NCBI GenBank assembly: GCA_014218235.1 | Contig: CM024757.1 | Span: 147,325,371-147,389,370 of the forward strand | DNA: 64,000 bases | Direction of reading: 5' to 3' | Source of the DNA: Colocasia esculenta | Taxonomy: Eukaryota > Streptophyta > Magnoliopsida > Alismatales > Araceae | Notes under the pieces: model-generated | Seen by the model: the letters and a program-made list of their open reading frames with translations, nothing else | Told to the model about the DNA's origin: nothing | The model's database searches: none | Shown: piece by piece, positions 46,628-56,219 of the stretch | How positions within the stretch are numbered: the first letter of the stretch is position 1 | Layout: each line of letters opens with the position of its first letter | Translations under genes and position numbers: made by a program

Positions 46628-46818
46628 TTCCATTTGAGAAGTATCGAATCAGGATAAATCTTTGTGTTCTTGTACTTACTTCTGCACCTCTAATTTTTAT
46701 TGCACACACTTATTTATACTAACCAAACTTTTCAAGTGATGATTTTGTCTTTTAGATTTCAGATTCTCTGTTCACCTCCATTCTAGGCTATCTTTCCTGC
46801 CAACCAAGTGGGCCAACA

Positions 46819-47398
46819 AGTGCCCATACTAGTGGCTTAGAAAATTTTGATTTTGGGTTAAGAAATACTGACTTTGAGTTGAGAAATATTGATTTGGATT
46901 AAGGAATATCACATTTGGGTTCAAAAATCCCATATTGCCTTAATAGTAATTGCTTTGGGTTGAGGAATATTGATCGGCTTTGGCTGAGAAATATAGTCTT
47001 AGAGTTTTAAAATACTAACCTTGCTTAATAGTAATGAATTTGGGTTGCAAAATATTAATGTATGGCTGATAAATATAGATTTTTAGCTAAAAAAGATTGA
47101 TTTTGACTAAAAAAATATTAATTTTAATTGTAAAATACCTACTTTCGTCCACAATCAATTATAGTCGGTTATCACTTGCTACTGCCAACCACTGTTGTCG
47201 CCCACATTATCAGCCACGTCATATTAGCTGCATGACCCATCATGCAACAAGTGTATTTTAGACAAATATAGTTTAGACAAAGGATGCCTCACTATTCTCA
47301 CAATGAAACACCTTGGCCATTGATATAAGTCCTCCAGAAATAATATAATGTCATACTTTTATCATATTTTTGTTATGTTTATCCAATTGACCACGACA
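46819..47398. other. AT-rich spacer (copy B), left of hAT element
   Basis: Copy B equivalent of 1991-2567. No gene is visible. Confidence 0.6.
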
Positions 47399-47406
47399 CT
47401 TACATT

Positions 47407-48498
47407 TAGGGGTGTAAACGAGTCGAGTTGAGCCGAGTAATATGCTGCTCAAACTCTGTTCGTTAACTTTTAATCGAGTTCGAGCCGAGCTCGAACTATA
47501 TCGAGTATTGAAAATACCTGTTCAAACTCGACTCGTTTAAATACTCTCGAGTACTTCGATCCCTTAACGAGTATCTTAACGAGTTTAATTGAATTTGCGA
47601 GTTCGTATATATAAGTATAATCCAATCTATAAGTAAAAAATTGATCGTTCATAAGACCTAAATTTATCTTATTTAAAGCTCATATCTCAATAGTTTTGAT
47701 AAGTTACTTAATTTAACTATTTTAATATAATGTTTGAAATATATTCATAATTTGTCACAAGTAATATGAGATTAATAGATAGACACCGCAAGGGAGAGGG
47801 TTGGTGCATGACAAGGTAGGGGCGGTGCTACAACTCTCCTTCGCACACCGCCCAGAGCCCCCTTTCTGCACCATCGGTGACAGTACTGCGACCGCCGAGA
47901 GCACCGTCTATCACTAACGGATGGTCCACAGTGGTCGCTGGAGATGCCAATGGCTGACAACGTGCCCCTCGGCCCCACCGGGGGGCTCACCTACTGTGCA
48001 GGTCGGTCTTGATAGGAAGAAGATGCTTGATATCTAGTGGACCTTGCAACACTAAATTTTATGTTTATGCCCCTATTTACATGATTTGTGTATATACTCT
48101 CATTTGCATAATTTGTGTATATACACTGTGGATTTAGTCTATGACATTTAAGCTCTCATAAATATTTTATATTGTAATAATAACTGTATAAAAATAAATA
48201 AATATTTTTATATCAATATATACTTATTATATTTAAAAAAAATTAAATAAAGTGTTAGCGAGTACTTAGACAAACTCTTAACGAGTATTTAATCGAGCTC
48301 TTAACGAGCTCTTAAACGAGCTGTTCACGAGTATAATCGAGTCGAGCTCACATGTGTTCAGACTCGGCTCGTTTATGAATCAAACTTTTTTTTTTTGTTC
48401 AAACTCGGCTTGTTAATTAAATAAACGAGTCGGACCGAACTTTTATCGAGTTGAGTTTCGAACTACTCGTCGAACGTATCGGCTCGTTTACATCCCTA
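47407..48498. mobile_element. Non-autonomous hAT element, 1092 bp, TSD CTTACATT
   Basis: Termini TAGGGGTGTAAACGAG and, reversed, TAGGGATGTAAACGAGC. Perfect 8-bp duplication CTTACATT at 47399-47406 and 48499-48506. Both ends carry subterminal GAGTCGAG/GAGCTCGA repeats. No transposase is encoded. A GC-rich segment at 47780-48000 may be captured. Absent from copy A, which shows a putative footprint at the same site. Confidence 0.92.
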
Positions 48499-48506
48499 CT
48501 TACATT

Positions 48507-48740
48507 GAATGTATGAATCACATATGGAGATATGCTGAAGAACAAGCCTTGCCAATTATTTTATTCATGTAGCAATCAAGAATAATGTGAAAAATGTGAG
48601 ACAATAATACTTGTTTAATTTTTAAAAAAATTATTTTGACGACCAGCAATCTTCCTAAACATTTGGTCTGACATTTACCGGTAAATAAACATCATCTGAC
48701 ATCACAATTCACAAAGTTCCAAAATATTATCCCACTCAAT
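48507..48740. other. AT-rich spacer (copy B), right of hAT element
   Basis: Copy B equivalent of 2584-2815. No gene is visible. Confidence 0.6.
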
Positions 48741-49786
48741 TAATTAATTAGTTTGAAGTGGCATTCCCCAATTATTTTATGCACTTTTTCCTTGAGCTCC
48801 TCCGGGGCACCCATGCGCCGGATACGAGTCTTCGCATCCCACTTCCAATTGACATCTTCGTCCTCTTGGCTCTTGCACGACGCTGGGAGGCGCCACAGAG
48901 TGGAGAGCGGGAAGCTGGGTTGGTCGGCCGGGTGGGCATTGGCTCGTCGGTGCGTGAGCACAGCGGAGAGAGCGAAGCAGCAGGGAGGGGGGTGGGGATC
49001 AAGGACGCGCGCGCGCTCAGAGACAGAGAAAGAGGGTGGAGAAGATGAAATACGTGCTGGTGACGGGCGGTGTGGTGAGTGGGCTGGGGAAGGGGGTCAC
49101 GGCGAGCAGCATTGGGGTCGTCCTCAAGGCGTGTGGCCTTCGCGTCACCTCCATCAAAATCGGTTTTTTCCTCTCTTTCCCTCGTCTTGGACTACCATTT
49201 CCTTTCTTCTCCACGACTGCGGCTACATGATTGTGCGCAGGGAAATGCTGGTTTCTTTTTGACCCATTTCTCCGTAGCGTTTCTTCTTCCTATTTTTGGG
49301 TCATGGTGCAGAATTTGGAATTCCTCTGTGGTCAGTACAGAACCCTTTGAAAGTCCTACCTGCGCATTCTGCCTGCATCTCTATCTATTTCTTTCTGTAT
49401 TTTTGCGCCATTCCGTCGGACGTTTTGGTGTCTATGCACATTTCCGTGTCAGAAATGTCACCCAGCGTCTTGTTAGACAAGCTTTGTTGTCTTGTTTTCC
49501 AGGTTTCTTAACTCTGTTGTCATGTTGGGACTTTGTTGTTGTGAGAAATTCGTAAGCTTCCCCTGTTTTGCTATAATATTGCCCACCGCCAGCTTACCTT
49601 CTCAAAAGGGCTGCTTTGCTATAAGTTCCAAACTCTGAACATTCTTCTTTTCCATTTTGGTGATTGGTTTTGGTTTGATTTATGTGTTCTCATGTGTTGA
49701 CTGCAGATCCATACTTGAATACTGATGCAGGGACAATGTCCCCTTTTGAGCATGGAGAAGTTTTTGTACTCGAAGATGGTGGAGAG
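48741..49786 (+). pseudogene. CTP synthase, 5' fragment: 5' UTR, exons 1-2 (copy B)
   Basis: Exon 1 is 49045-49162 and exon 2 is 49707-49786. The exon sequences and splice sites match copy A (exons 3120-3237, 3776-3855), and no coding difference was found. As in copy A, a copia LTR begins 185 bp after exon 2. No further exon is found in the 14 kb up to the window end. If the gene is alive, intron 2 must exceed 14 kb of nested elements. Confidence 0.85.
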
Positions 49787-49971
49787 GTTGGTCTCTTGCT
49801 CCTTTTATTGATCAACTTCCAAGGCACCTGCCTAAATACAGTTCCTTATGCTAATTCCCATGTCTTATTATTGTGTTTATGCATTGATCATTGCACTTGT
49901 ACTAGTATGCTCTATTTTTGCAGCTTTTAGCTCTTGTTTGCTGCTCTTGTCCCATGTGCGAGAGTTCTATT

Positions 49972-51353
49972 TGTTGGGCAAAATGCCCATCTCGCGCATG
50001 CGTGGCGCGCAGGCACGCCCACAAGGGGCACGTGCCTGGCCCCGCGGGGCAGCCCGCCAACGCAAGTCGCGTTGGCGAAGGCAGCCGGTCGCATGTGGCC
50101 AGGGACCACACGCGGCAGGGACAAGGGCCACGCGCCCCTTTCTCCCTCTCTTTTCTCTCCTTCTTTAACCCCCCAACCGTGCCTATATAAACCCCCATTT
50201 TGTGGTAAAAATGGTTTACCCCGATGCTGTGAAAATTCTGTGGGGTTAGGTGCCCTTGAAAGCTTTAAGTAGAGAAGGCAGTGAGGGTCTTGTACCCAAA
50301 AGAGGAGAGAGAGAAGCCAAGGTGTTTGTCTTTTGTCTCTCTATAAGTTCTCTCTACGACATCGACAAACTGGGGGTTGTCATCATCGGGCCCTAGAATT
50401 TAAGATGTGAAGCAGTGAAGGTGACTCTGGTAGCCGTCTACCTGCCTCTGTGACATGGAAAACAATCTTGCGAGATCTCGCGAGAATCTTGATATTGGCG
50501 CCTCCTCGAGAAACGAGAAGGCCGAGATGAGTAGTAAGAGACTCAGGGTTAGGATCCTCTGAAGCCAGGGTTGTCAAGATCCCCTTATTTACCTAAATAT
50601 TATTTAAGTAAATGATATTTTCATTTACTTAAGATATTACATGTAAATAAGGAAGTATCCTCTATTTGAATTCACTAAAAATATAAAAAAATCATCTCTT
50701 ATCAATAAAAAGTTAACTCTCCCATCCAAGAAGAAAATCACGATTTTGATGACTCTATTAAAATAACATCTTTCTAATCTCTCATAATTTAGTCTATCTA
50801 AAAATTTCAAATAAATCCAATAAAACACTAAAAATCGAAAGTCCAGTGAAAAAAGTCAAACGTGCATATGACTTCTCCAATGGAGCAACTCTTCTATTGA
50901 CAGCAACTAAGTCCCAGTCATAGTTCACTGTGATATTTAGATAAATAAGATTTTTTATCATGGGTTCTCATGTCATGAATTACTTTTTTCTTTTTATGCT
51001 TAAAGTAAAATCCTATGGTTTGAAAAATGAAAAGCACATCCCGAATTCCAATTCCCACACTCTTATTGTATGATATATGTGAACCTATGTCATCCATGGC
51101 TGAAACGTGAGAATGTATGCGATTATCTATGTTCCTTAAGGAATTATCTATGTGAACCTATGTGATCTACACTTTTATGTTATCCTGATCTCCCGAGATC
51201 TCTTGTCTTTGACCCTCCTGAGACGAAGTCGAGATATGATATGGCAAACATTGCTCTGTGAAGATCTTATTGTATCGTTTTCGTTGTAAGGTATGTCTTT
51301 ATACACAAGACTTAGTGTGTATATTGTTATTTTATTTCGGAGTTTTTTTAACA
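49972..51353 (+). mobile_element. Copia 5' LTR (copy B)
   Basis: 1382 bp, same termini as the copy A LTR (TGTTGGGC to TTAACA), TATA box in CCTATATAAACC near 50182. It heads the copia element whose gag-pol resumes at 59392. Confidence 0.9.
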
Positions 51354-51372
51354 TTGGTATCAGAGCCATGGG
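51354..51372 (+). other. Copia primer-binding site (copy B)
   Basis: TTGGTATCAGAGCCATGGG, tRNA-Met type, directly after the LTR. Confidence 0.9.
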
Positions 51373-51824
51373 TTGGTTCTGATTCTCTACTTTTCCTGTA
51401 AGTAGCTATAAAAATGGCAAGTTCCTTGGTGTCGTCGCACCGTGAATTGACAAACTATTTCGAGGAATAGTTTTCGGAAGACAATCTGATGACGGTCAGT
51501 GAAAACGATGTCAACTCCGGCTCCCTGGCTGTGGATCCGCCGCTGGAAGTGTCTCCTCGACCGTGCTGTTTGACAGCCTGGGAGTACCGTAGGTACCTTT
51601 TGGCAGTTCATCGTGGATAGGTGTTGGCCTTGGACACCATGGCCAGTACAGCGGGTGCAGCGTGTACAGGTGCAGCGGTAGCGGCATAGCCGACTCAGGG
51701 ACTCAGGCAAAGGCTACACCTCTAGGAGACGACACTTCGGATAGTTTGAGTGTCCATGGGCCCCCTTCTCTGACCCGGTCAGATCCCTGGTTTCCACTTG
51801 GCGATGCATAGCCTGCTTGGGAAC
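51373..51824 (+). mobile_element. Copia leader, 5' part (copy B)
   Basis: Untranslated or degenerate leader. It passes through the site occupied by the Tat element in copy A (CATGGGCCCC, ending at 51764) without interruption. It ends with GGAAC (51820-51824), the duplication that flanks the inserted solo LTR, and continues at 58869. Confidence 0.8.
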
Positions 51825-52131
51825 TGTTGGCATAAAAAATATTCAACCCCAAAAAACCCCACAAATACCCAAACCTCCACAAAAAGCCAAAATCCTATAA
51901 TTTCCAAAAAATCCCAAAACCTCCATTTCCCAAAACCCATAACTTCAAAATACCAATATTCATCAAAACCCAAAATTTTCAGAAAATGCCCATTTATGAA
52001 AATACCCAAAATTCCCAAAAGAACTCCACAAAACCCAAAAATCCCTAGAAATCTCAAAATTCTAAAAAATCCCACAAAAAACCCAAAAATACCAAACCCC
52101 CCCAAAATAGGCCCAAATACCCCACCCTCCC

Positions 52132-52270
52132 GTTGGGGTCCAAAAATTACAGAAAATGCCACCCTCTGGTTGGGGTCCAAAAATTACAGAAAATGCCATC
52201 CTCTGGTTGGGAAATTACAGAAAATGCCACCCTCCAGTTGGGGTTTGAAAATTACAGAAAATACCACCAT
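52132..52270. repeat. ~37-bp tandem repeat in Tat-like LTR
   Basis: Four units of CCAAAAATTACAGAAAATGC followed by CACCCTCTGGTTGGGGT. Related phrases (AAATTGCAGAAATACCCC) recur after the gypsy insertion at 56220-56700, supporting that both flanks belong to one LTR. Confidence 0.85.
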
Positions 52271-52273
52271 CTG

Positions 52274-52492
52274 GTTGCACCCAACCGGAGGTGGGGTACC
52301 TCCGGTTTGGGCTACTGGAGGTACCCCCCTCCGGTCCCTCTCTCACCCAAACCGGAGGGGGGGTACCTCCGGTACCCCCCTTCCAACCGAAGGTCCCCCT
52401 CCTTCCAAACCGGAGGGGGGTACCTCCGGTACCCCTTCCAACCGGAGAGGGGGGGGGGGTACCTCCGGTTGGACCCCCAACCGGAGGTACCC
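52274..52492. repeat. Palindromic AACCGGAGG/CCTCCGGTT array in Tat-like LTR
   Basis: At least six dyads of the form AACCGGAGG, G-run, GGTACC, CCTCCGGTT, separated by 5-15 bp C-rich spacers. Less regular than the 41-bp array of the copy A Tat LTR, but the same design: AACCG arms, inverted repeats, C/G-run linkers. Confidence 0.85.
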
Positions 52493-52560
52493 TGTAGCGT
52501 ATTGGCTATTCGGATCGATTTTTAATGTGTTGTGAGGGCCAGTGTGTGGCCTATGTGATG

Positions 52561-54639
52561 TGTAGCAGGAATTTACGCAGGGTTTTGTGCGTCGCGGACT
52601 GGCTGGTTTCAGCCCAATCAGTCAGTCTGTGTTCTGTTCTTGACGCGACAGAGGGGTATGTCGCGACCTGAACGCGACACTCAGGGACGTCGCGTTAGGG
52701 TAATCGCTGTTTTAGTTGATTGTGGGCATGTGTGCCACGTGTCAAGTGCTGGGCTGTCGTCGAAGGGGATCGCGACGCCCAGGTACGTCGCGACCTGGTC
52801 GCGGTCGGACTTCATGTCGCGTTTCGAATTGCTGTGGGTTTTTAATAAACTCTGACAGAACCGAGCTCTCATAAGCTCAGCTCGGCCAGGGGAGGTGCTG
52901 TGCGAGGGTTTAAGGTCGACTTCGACTCTTGATTATCGATTTGCCGCGTTCTCGCCGCGAGGATCGCGTGTGGAGCGGGAGGAACGCCAGTTTATCGTCA
53001 GTTTAAGGTTTTACATAGCAGGTAGGGAGATTCCACCCGTTGTTCTTCGTGGAATTCATGTATGTGTGGTTTGTGGGGTGTTTTACTGTTTTCTGATATT
53101 AGATACCATGCTAGGGTATCACAAAGAGCATGTAAAATGAACTAGAATTGGGTGTAACAGGAGGTTTCTATGGTTTCTGGCGAAGGGGTTCGGATAGGGT
53201 TTTCACCTGCTAAGGCGACGGTCATGCCTGTCGCGTTCTGAACGCGTCGGCGCGATATGTCGCGACCTGAAGGCGACCATGTGACCTGTCGCGTTAGCAG
53301 TCGAACGCAGCAAATGTGCATGCGTTGGCAATACTTATGCATGTTTAATGCATTCTTTTGTATCGTAGGAGATTACCGTTGTGTTTGGAAATGTGTGTAA
53401 TGATGCTGGGTCATCAATGTACGCTTGAGAATACTGCTCACGTGATGAGCGTGTGGCTCATATGGTAAAGTGTGTGAGTAGCTTAGAGACTCACTTGTGG
53501 TTTTCGTGACATGCGTGTGTTTCTGTGTGCGTGGCAAGTAGTGTTACGCCTTTCGTGGTTACCTCTTCAGTTGGGAGCCCCAAGTTCTGAGGTGAGCCAG
53601 GCACGTGGGTGTGCTCGGGGTTTGTCCCGGTACAGTGGTACCGTCAGGGTCTTGCCGTCTTCCTGGACACCCTCACTCCTGAGGAGAGTTGTCGTCCGGC
53701 TGAGGGAAAGACGACAGGGGACAGTGACTCTTGAGTTTGTTGTTCAGTCACTTGCAGCGCGCTCGTAGTTGGGGGATCGGACACCAGTAGACGTACTGGA
53801 CCCCAGCTAGTCCTGTTTCCAGTGCCTCACTTTAGGGAGCTTAGGCCAGAGTCCCTAAAGATGCCAGGCATGGGCCTACGGGGTGTGGACCGTAGGTGTG
53901 GTGGTTTAGTTGGTCTCCACAGTCCTTGTTGTTTTAGTGGAGCAGCAGCTGGACCTTTTGTCCGTGGCTGCGAGACTGAGAGGTAGATCGGTGTGCTTGT
54001 CCGGGTCGGTTGCTGGTGTCGCAAGCCAGGCTACGTGGCCCGAGTTTGGCGTTTACCTACTTTAGCTCGTACACCTGCTTGGGTCTTCCGTTTATTTATT
54101 ATAGCTGTTTTGTTGAGATTGGCTAGCGGTAAGTATGTTTACAGCTTTAATAAACTATTTAATTAGCTTATATATATATATTGCTAGAGTAGCTCCTGCT
54201 TTAATTCCTTGTGTGTTGGTTTACTCGGTTTCTGGGGGAGTGTCCCTACTGAGCCAGTGACTTGTGAGGCTCACCCCCTACCCTACCCCTTTCAGGTGAG
54301 GGAGAGCAGGAGATTTCCCGTCCTTCTTCTAGTTCCGAGCCGCACCGTAGCGGAGCAGGGTCTGCGCCACCTCCAGCAGTGTAAATTTCCTGGCTTGTAC
54401 GCCTCGGGGTATGCCCCAGGTTTCCTTTGTACTAGTTTTGGTTTTAGTCGAGAAACTGGCTATGTAATCCCTGTAATTATTTGTGGAATGAAATGTTTAC
54501 TTCTGTCCAACTGTTTCTTTATATTTCTACGGACGTTCGTGAATGGTATCCCTTGCGAGGCTTCGGCCCGATCGCGGGAGACGGAGCCGTGTCAAGCACG
54601 TTATCAGGTTAACGGGTTTGAACGGTATGGTCCGTCACA
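52561..54639 (+). mobile_element. Tekay-like gypsy 5' LTR (left end approximate)
   Basis: Ends GGTCCGTCACA, one base before a primer-binding site. The likely start is TGTAGCAGGAATTTACGC at 52561, resembling the TGTAGCACC start of the solo LTR at 43179. Many GTCGCGACCTG/GACGTCGCG motifs (52640-52820, 53210-53310). The left boundary is inferred, and no target duplication could be checked. Confidence 0.6.
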
Positions 54640-54640
54640 G

Positions 54641-54660
54641 TTGGTATCAGAGCCTAGTCC
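54641..54660 (+). other. Gypsy primer-binding site
   Basis: TTGGTATCAGAGCCTAGTCC, tRNA-Met type as in Tekay-like elements, just after the LTR. Confidence 0.85.
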
Positions 54661-54790
54661 GTATAAATGTAAGGGAACAAGGAAGTTATATAGCCTATTC
54701 TCTACTATAACCCACTGCTGGAAATGACCCTGGGTTTTATGTTGATTTGTGTTACGTTGTGTGTTGGAAATTATTTGCGCAGGATTTGAG

Positions 54791-55993
54791 ATGGCTGATC
54801 GGAGAGATTGTGGAGGAGGTGGTGATGATCAGGAGGATAATACTCAGAGAATGATAGAACGGATATGGGAGAGTCTTATAGAGATCCGCACTAGATTGGA
54901 TCAGCCAGCACCCGTACAGACAGCAGTGCCAATTGTGGAGGAGGCAGTGCCAGCAGCACCAGTTGTACCACCAGTAGGAGTTAAGGTACCACTTGTGGTG
55001 CCCGTGGTTCCTGCAGTTCCAGCAAGGCCGGCTGCGGCAGAGGAGACCACAGCTTTGGTGGAAAGGTTTCTGAGGTTACAGCCCCCTACTTACTCAGGTG
55101 GCCCTAACCCAGATACCGCTGAGCATTGGATCCATGAGATCGAGAGAGTCTTCGTGATTATGAGATGTTCTTCAGAGGATAAGGTTATTTTAGCTACTTA
55201 TCAGTTGAGGGGATTTGCTCAGGAATGGTGGAGGCTTAAGTTGCAGACTGCATATGCTGGAAGGACAGAGGATCAGATCACTTGGGCAGAATTTTTAGCA
55301 ACTTTCAATGATACATTCTTCCCGTTGCAGATTCAGCAAGCAAGAAGAGAGCAATTTCGAACTCTATAGCAAGAGAAGTTATCAGTGTTAGAGTATCAGA
55401 TGAGGTTCATGGCATTGAGCAGGTATGCTCCTTATGTGGTAACTGATAATACGATGATGGTAGAGTATTTTATTAGAGGGTTGAGACCGGAATTGCAAGA
55501 TGCAGTAGCTCCACTGATGTGCAGAACTGTAGAAGAGGCAGCTCAGAGGGCAGCTGTGTTGGAGAGGACTTTACAGTTTAGACAGAGTCAGTCCCAAGTG
55601 AGTGGTTCTGGTAGTTTTCGTCTTCCCCAGCAGTCACAGGGTGTGAGTAAAGGGAAGGCACCTTCTGGAGCATCGTCGTCAGGTATTTCGAAGTGGGGTA
55701 AGCAGATTAAGAAATTTTTCCAAGGAGGTCGAGGCAGAGGCAGGCAGCAGGGTTTTCAGCAGGGTCGTGGCTATAGGCCACCGGTTCCAGAAGAGTCTCA
55801 GCAGAGTACAGTAGGTCAGCCATTCCGGGAGGTCAGGTGTTACTCTTGTGGACAGCCAGGACATTATGCTAGAGATTGTTCGTCTCGAGGATATGGTTAT
55901 GGCAGAGGAACACAGCAGCAGCAACAGACATATCAGCCACCAGCAGATAGAGGTAGAGGAGTACCTTTCAGAGAGGAGGTCGAGGTCGAGTGA
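54791..55993 (+). pseudogene. Tekay-like gypsy gag, one in-frame TAG
   Basis: About 400 codons in a single frame, broken only by a TAG at 55367-55369 (RTL*QEK). A Pro/Val-rich N-terminal linker is followed by a retrotransposon gag domain (PPTYSGGPNPDTAEHWIHEI, LATYQLRGFAQEWW, FLATFNDTFFP, FIRGLRPELQDAV). A Gly/Gln/Arg-rich segment precedes a CCHC zinc knuckle, CYSCGQPGHYARDC. It packages element RNA. The coding shape is well preserved, implying a recent insertion. Confidence 0.9.
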
Positions 55994-56219
55994 TGGCCAT
56001 CACCAGGGCGTAGGCAGAGGCATCAAATCTCATTGAAGGTATACTTCCAATCTTTGATTTCTCAGCTAGAATATTAATTGATCCGGATGCCTCTCATTTA
56101 TTTATTTTCGAAGATTTTCTGGATAGTATGGCTCATCCTTTAGAGGAGAAGCAGTGTGAGTTAGTTGTTGAAGTTCCTTCTAGTGATTTTCTGGATAGTA
56201 TGGCTCATCCTTTAGAGGA
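55994..56219 (+). pseudogene. Gypsy protease remnant, truncated
   Basis: Degenerate match to the retropepsin start (ILIDPDASHLFI in place of the usual D-S-G-A-S-H). Then TTTTCTGGATAGTATGGCTC occurs twice (about 56114 and 56192), a local duplication. All RT, RNase H, integrase and the 3' LTR are missing. The element ends near here. Confidence 0.6.

Larger units (their letters stand above)
29981..46818 (+). mobile_element. SIRE-like copia solo LTR, split by CACTA and gypsy solo LTR
   Basis: Removing the CACTA element (31126-42505) and the gypsy solo LTR (43179-46627) joins three pieces (29981-31125, 42509-43178, 46633-46818) into one LTR of about 2.0 kb. It runs TGTTGAACCACTG to GGGCCAACA, with flanks AGTGT and AGTGC (a 4/5 match for a 5-bp duplication). 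A TATA box CTCTATAAAAGG is at about 31060, and a U3 array at 30190-30610. The CACTA insertion lies just after the start of R. No primer-binding site follows, hence a solo LTR. The outer ends are the least certain part. Confidence 0.6.
44822..51764. repeat. Locus copy B of the duplicated segment (pair: 1-5830)
   Basis: Second copy of the 1-5830 locus, in the same orientation and about 44.8 kb downstream. It is longer than copy A because of the hAT element at 47407-48498. It shows the unoccupied target site of the Tat element that ends copy A: the copia leader here runs through the CATGGGCCCC site without interruption. Sequence to the left (42509-44821) gives the beginning of the LTRs of which copy A shows only the ends. 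Confidence 0.95.

Noticed and set aside
47772..47990. 72-residue Arg/Ser-rich ORF in the hAT element
   Set aside because: Too short, no transposase motif. A GC-rich insert inside a non-autonomous element.
51779..52535. ORFs of 130-245 residues on both strands near the start of the Tat-like LTR
   Set aside because: Low-complexity CCCAAAA-type sequence and palindromic repeats; no domain, and both strands open.
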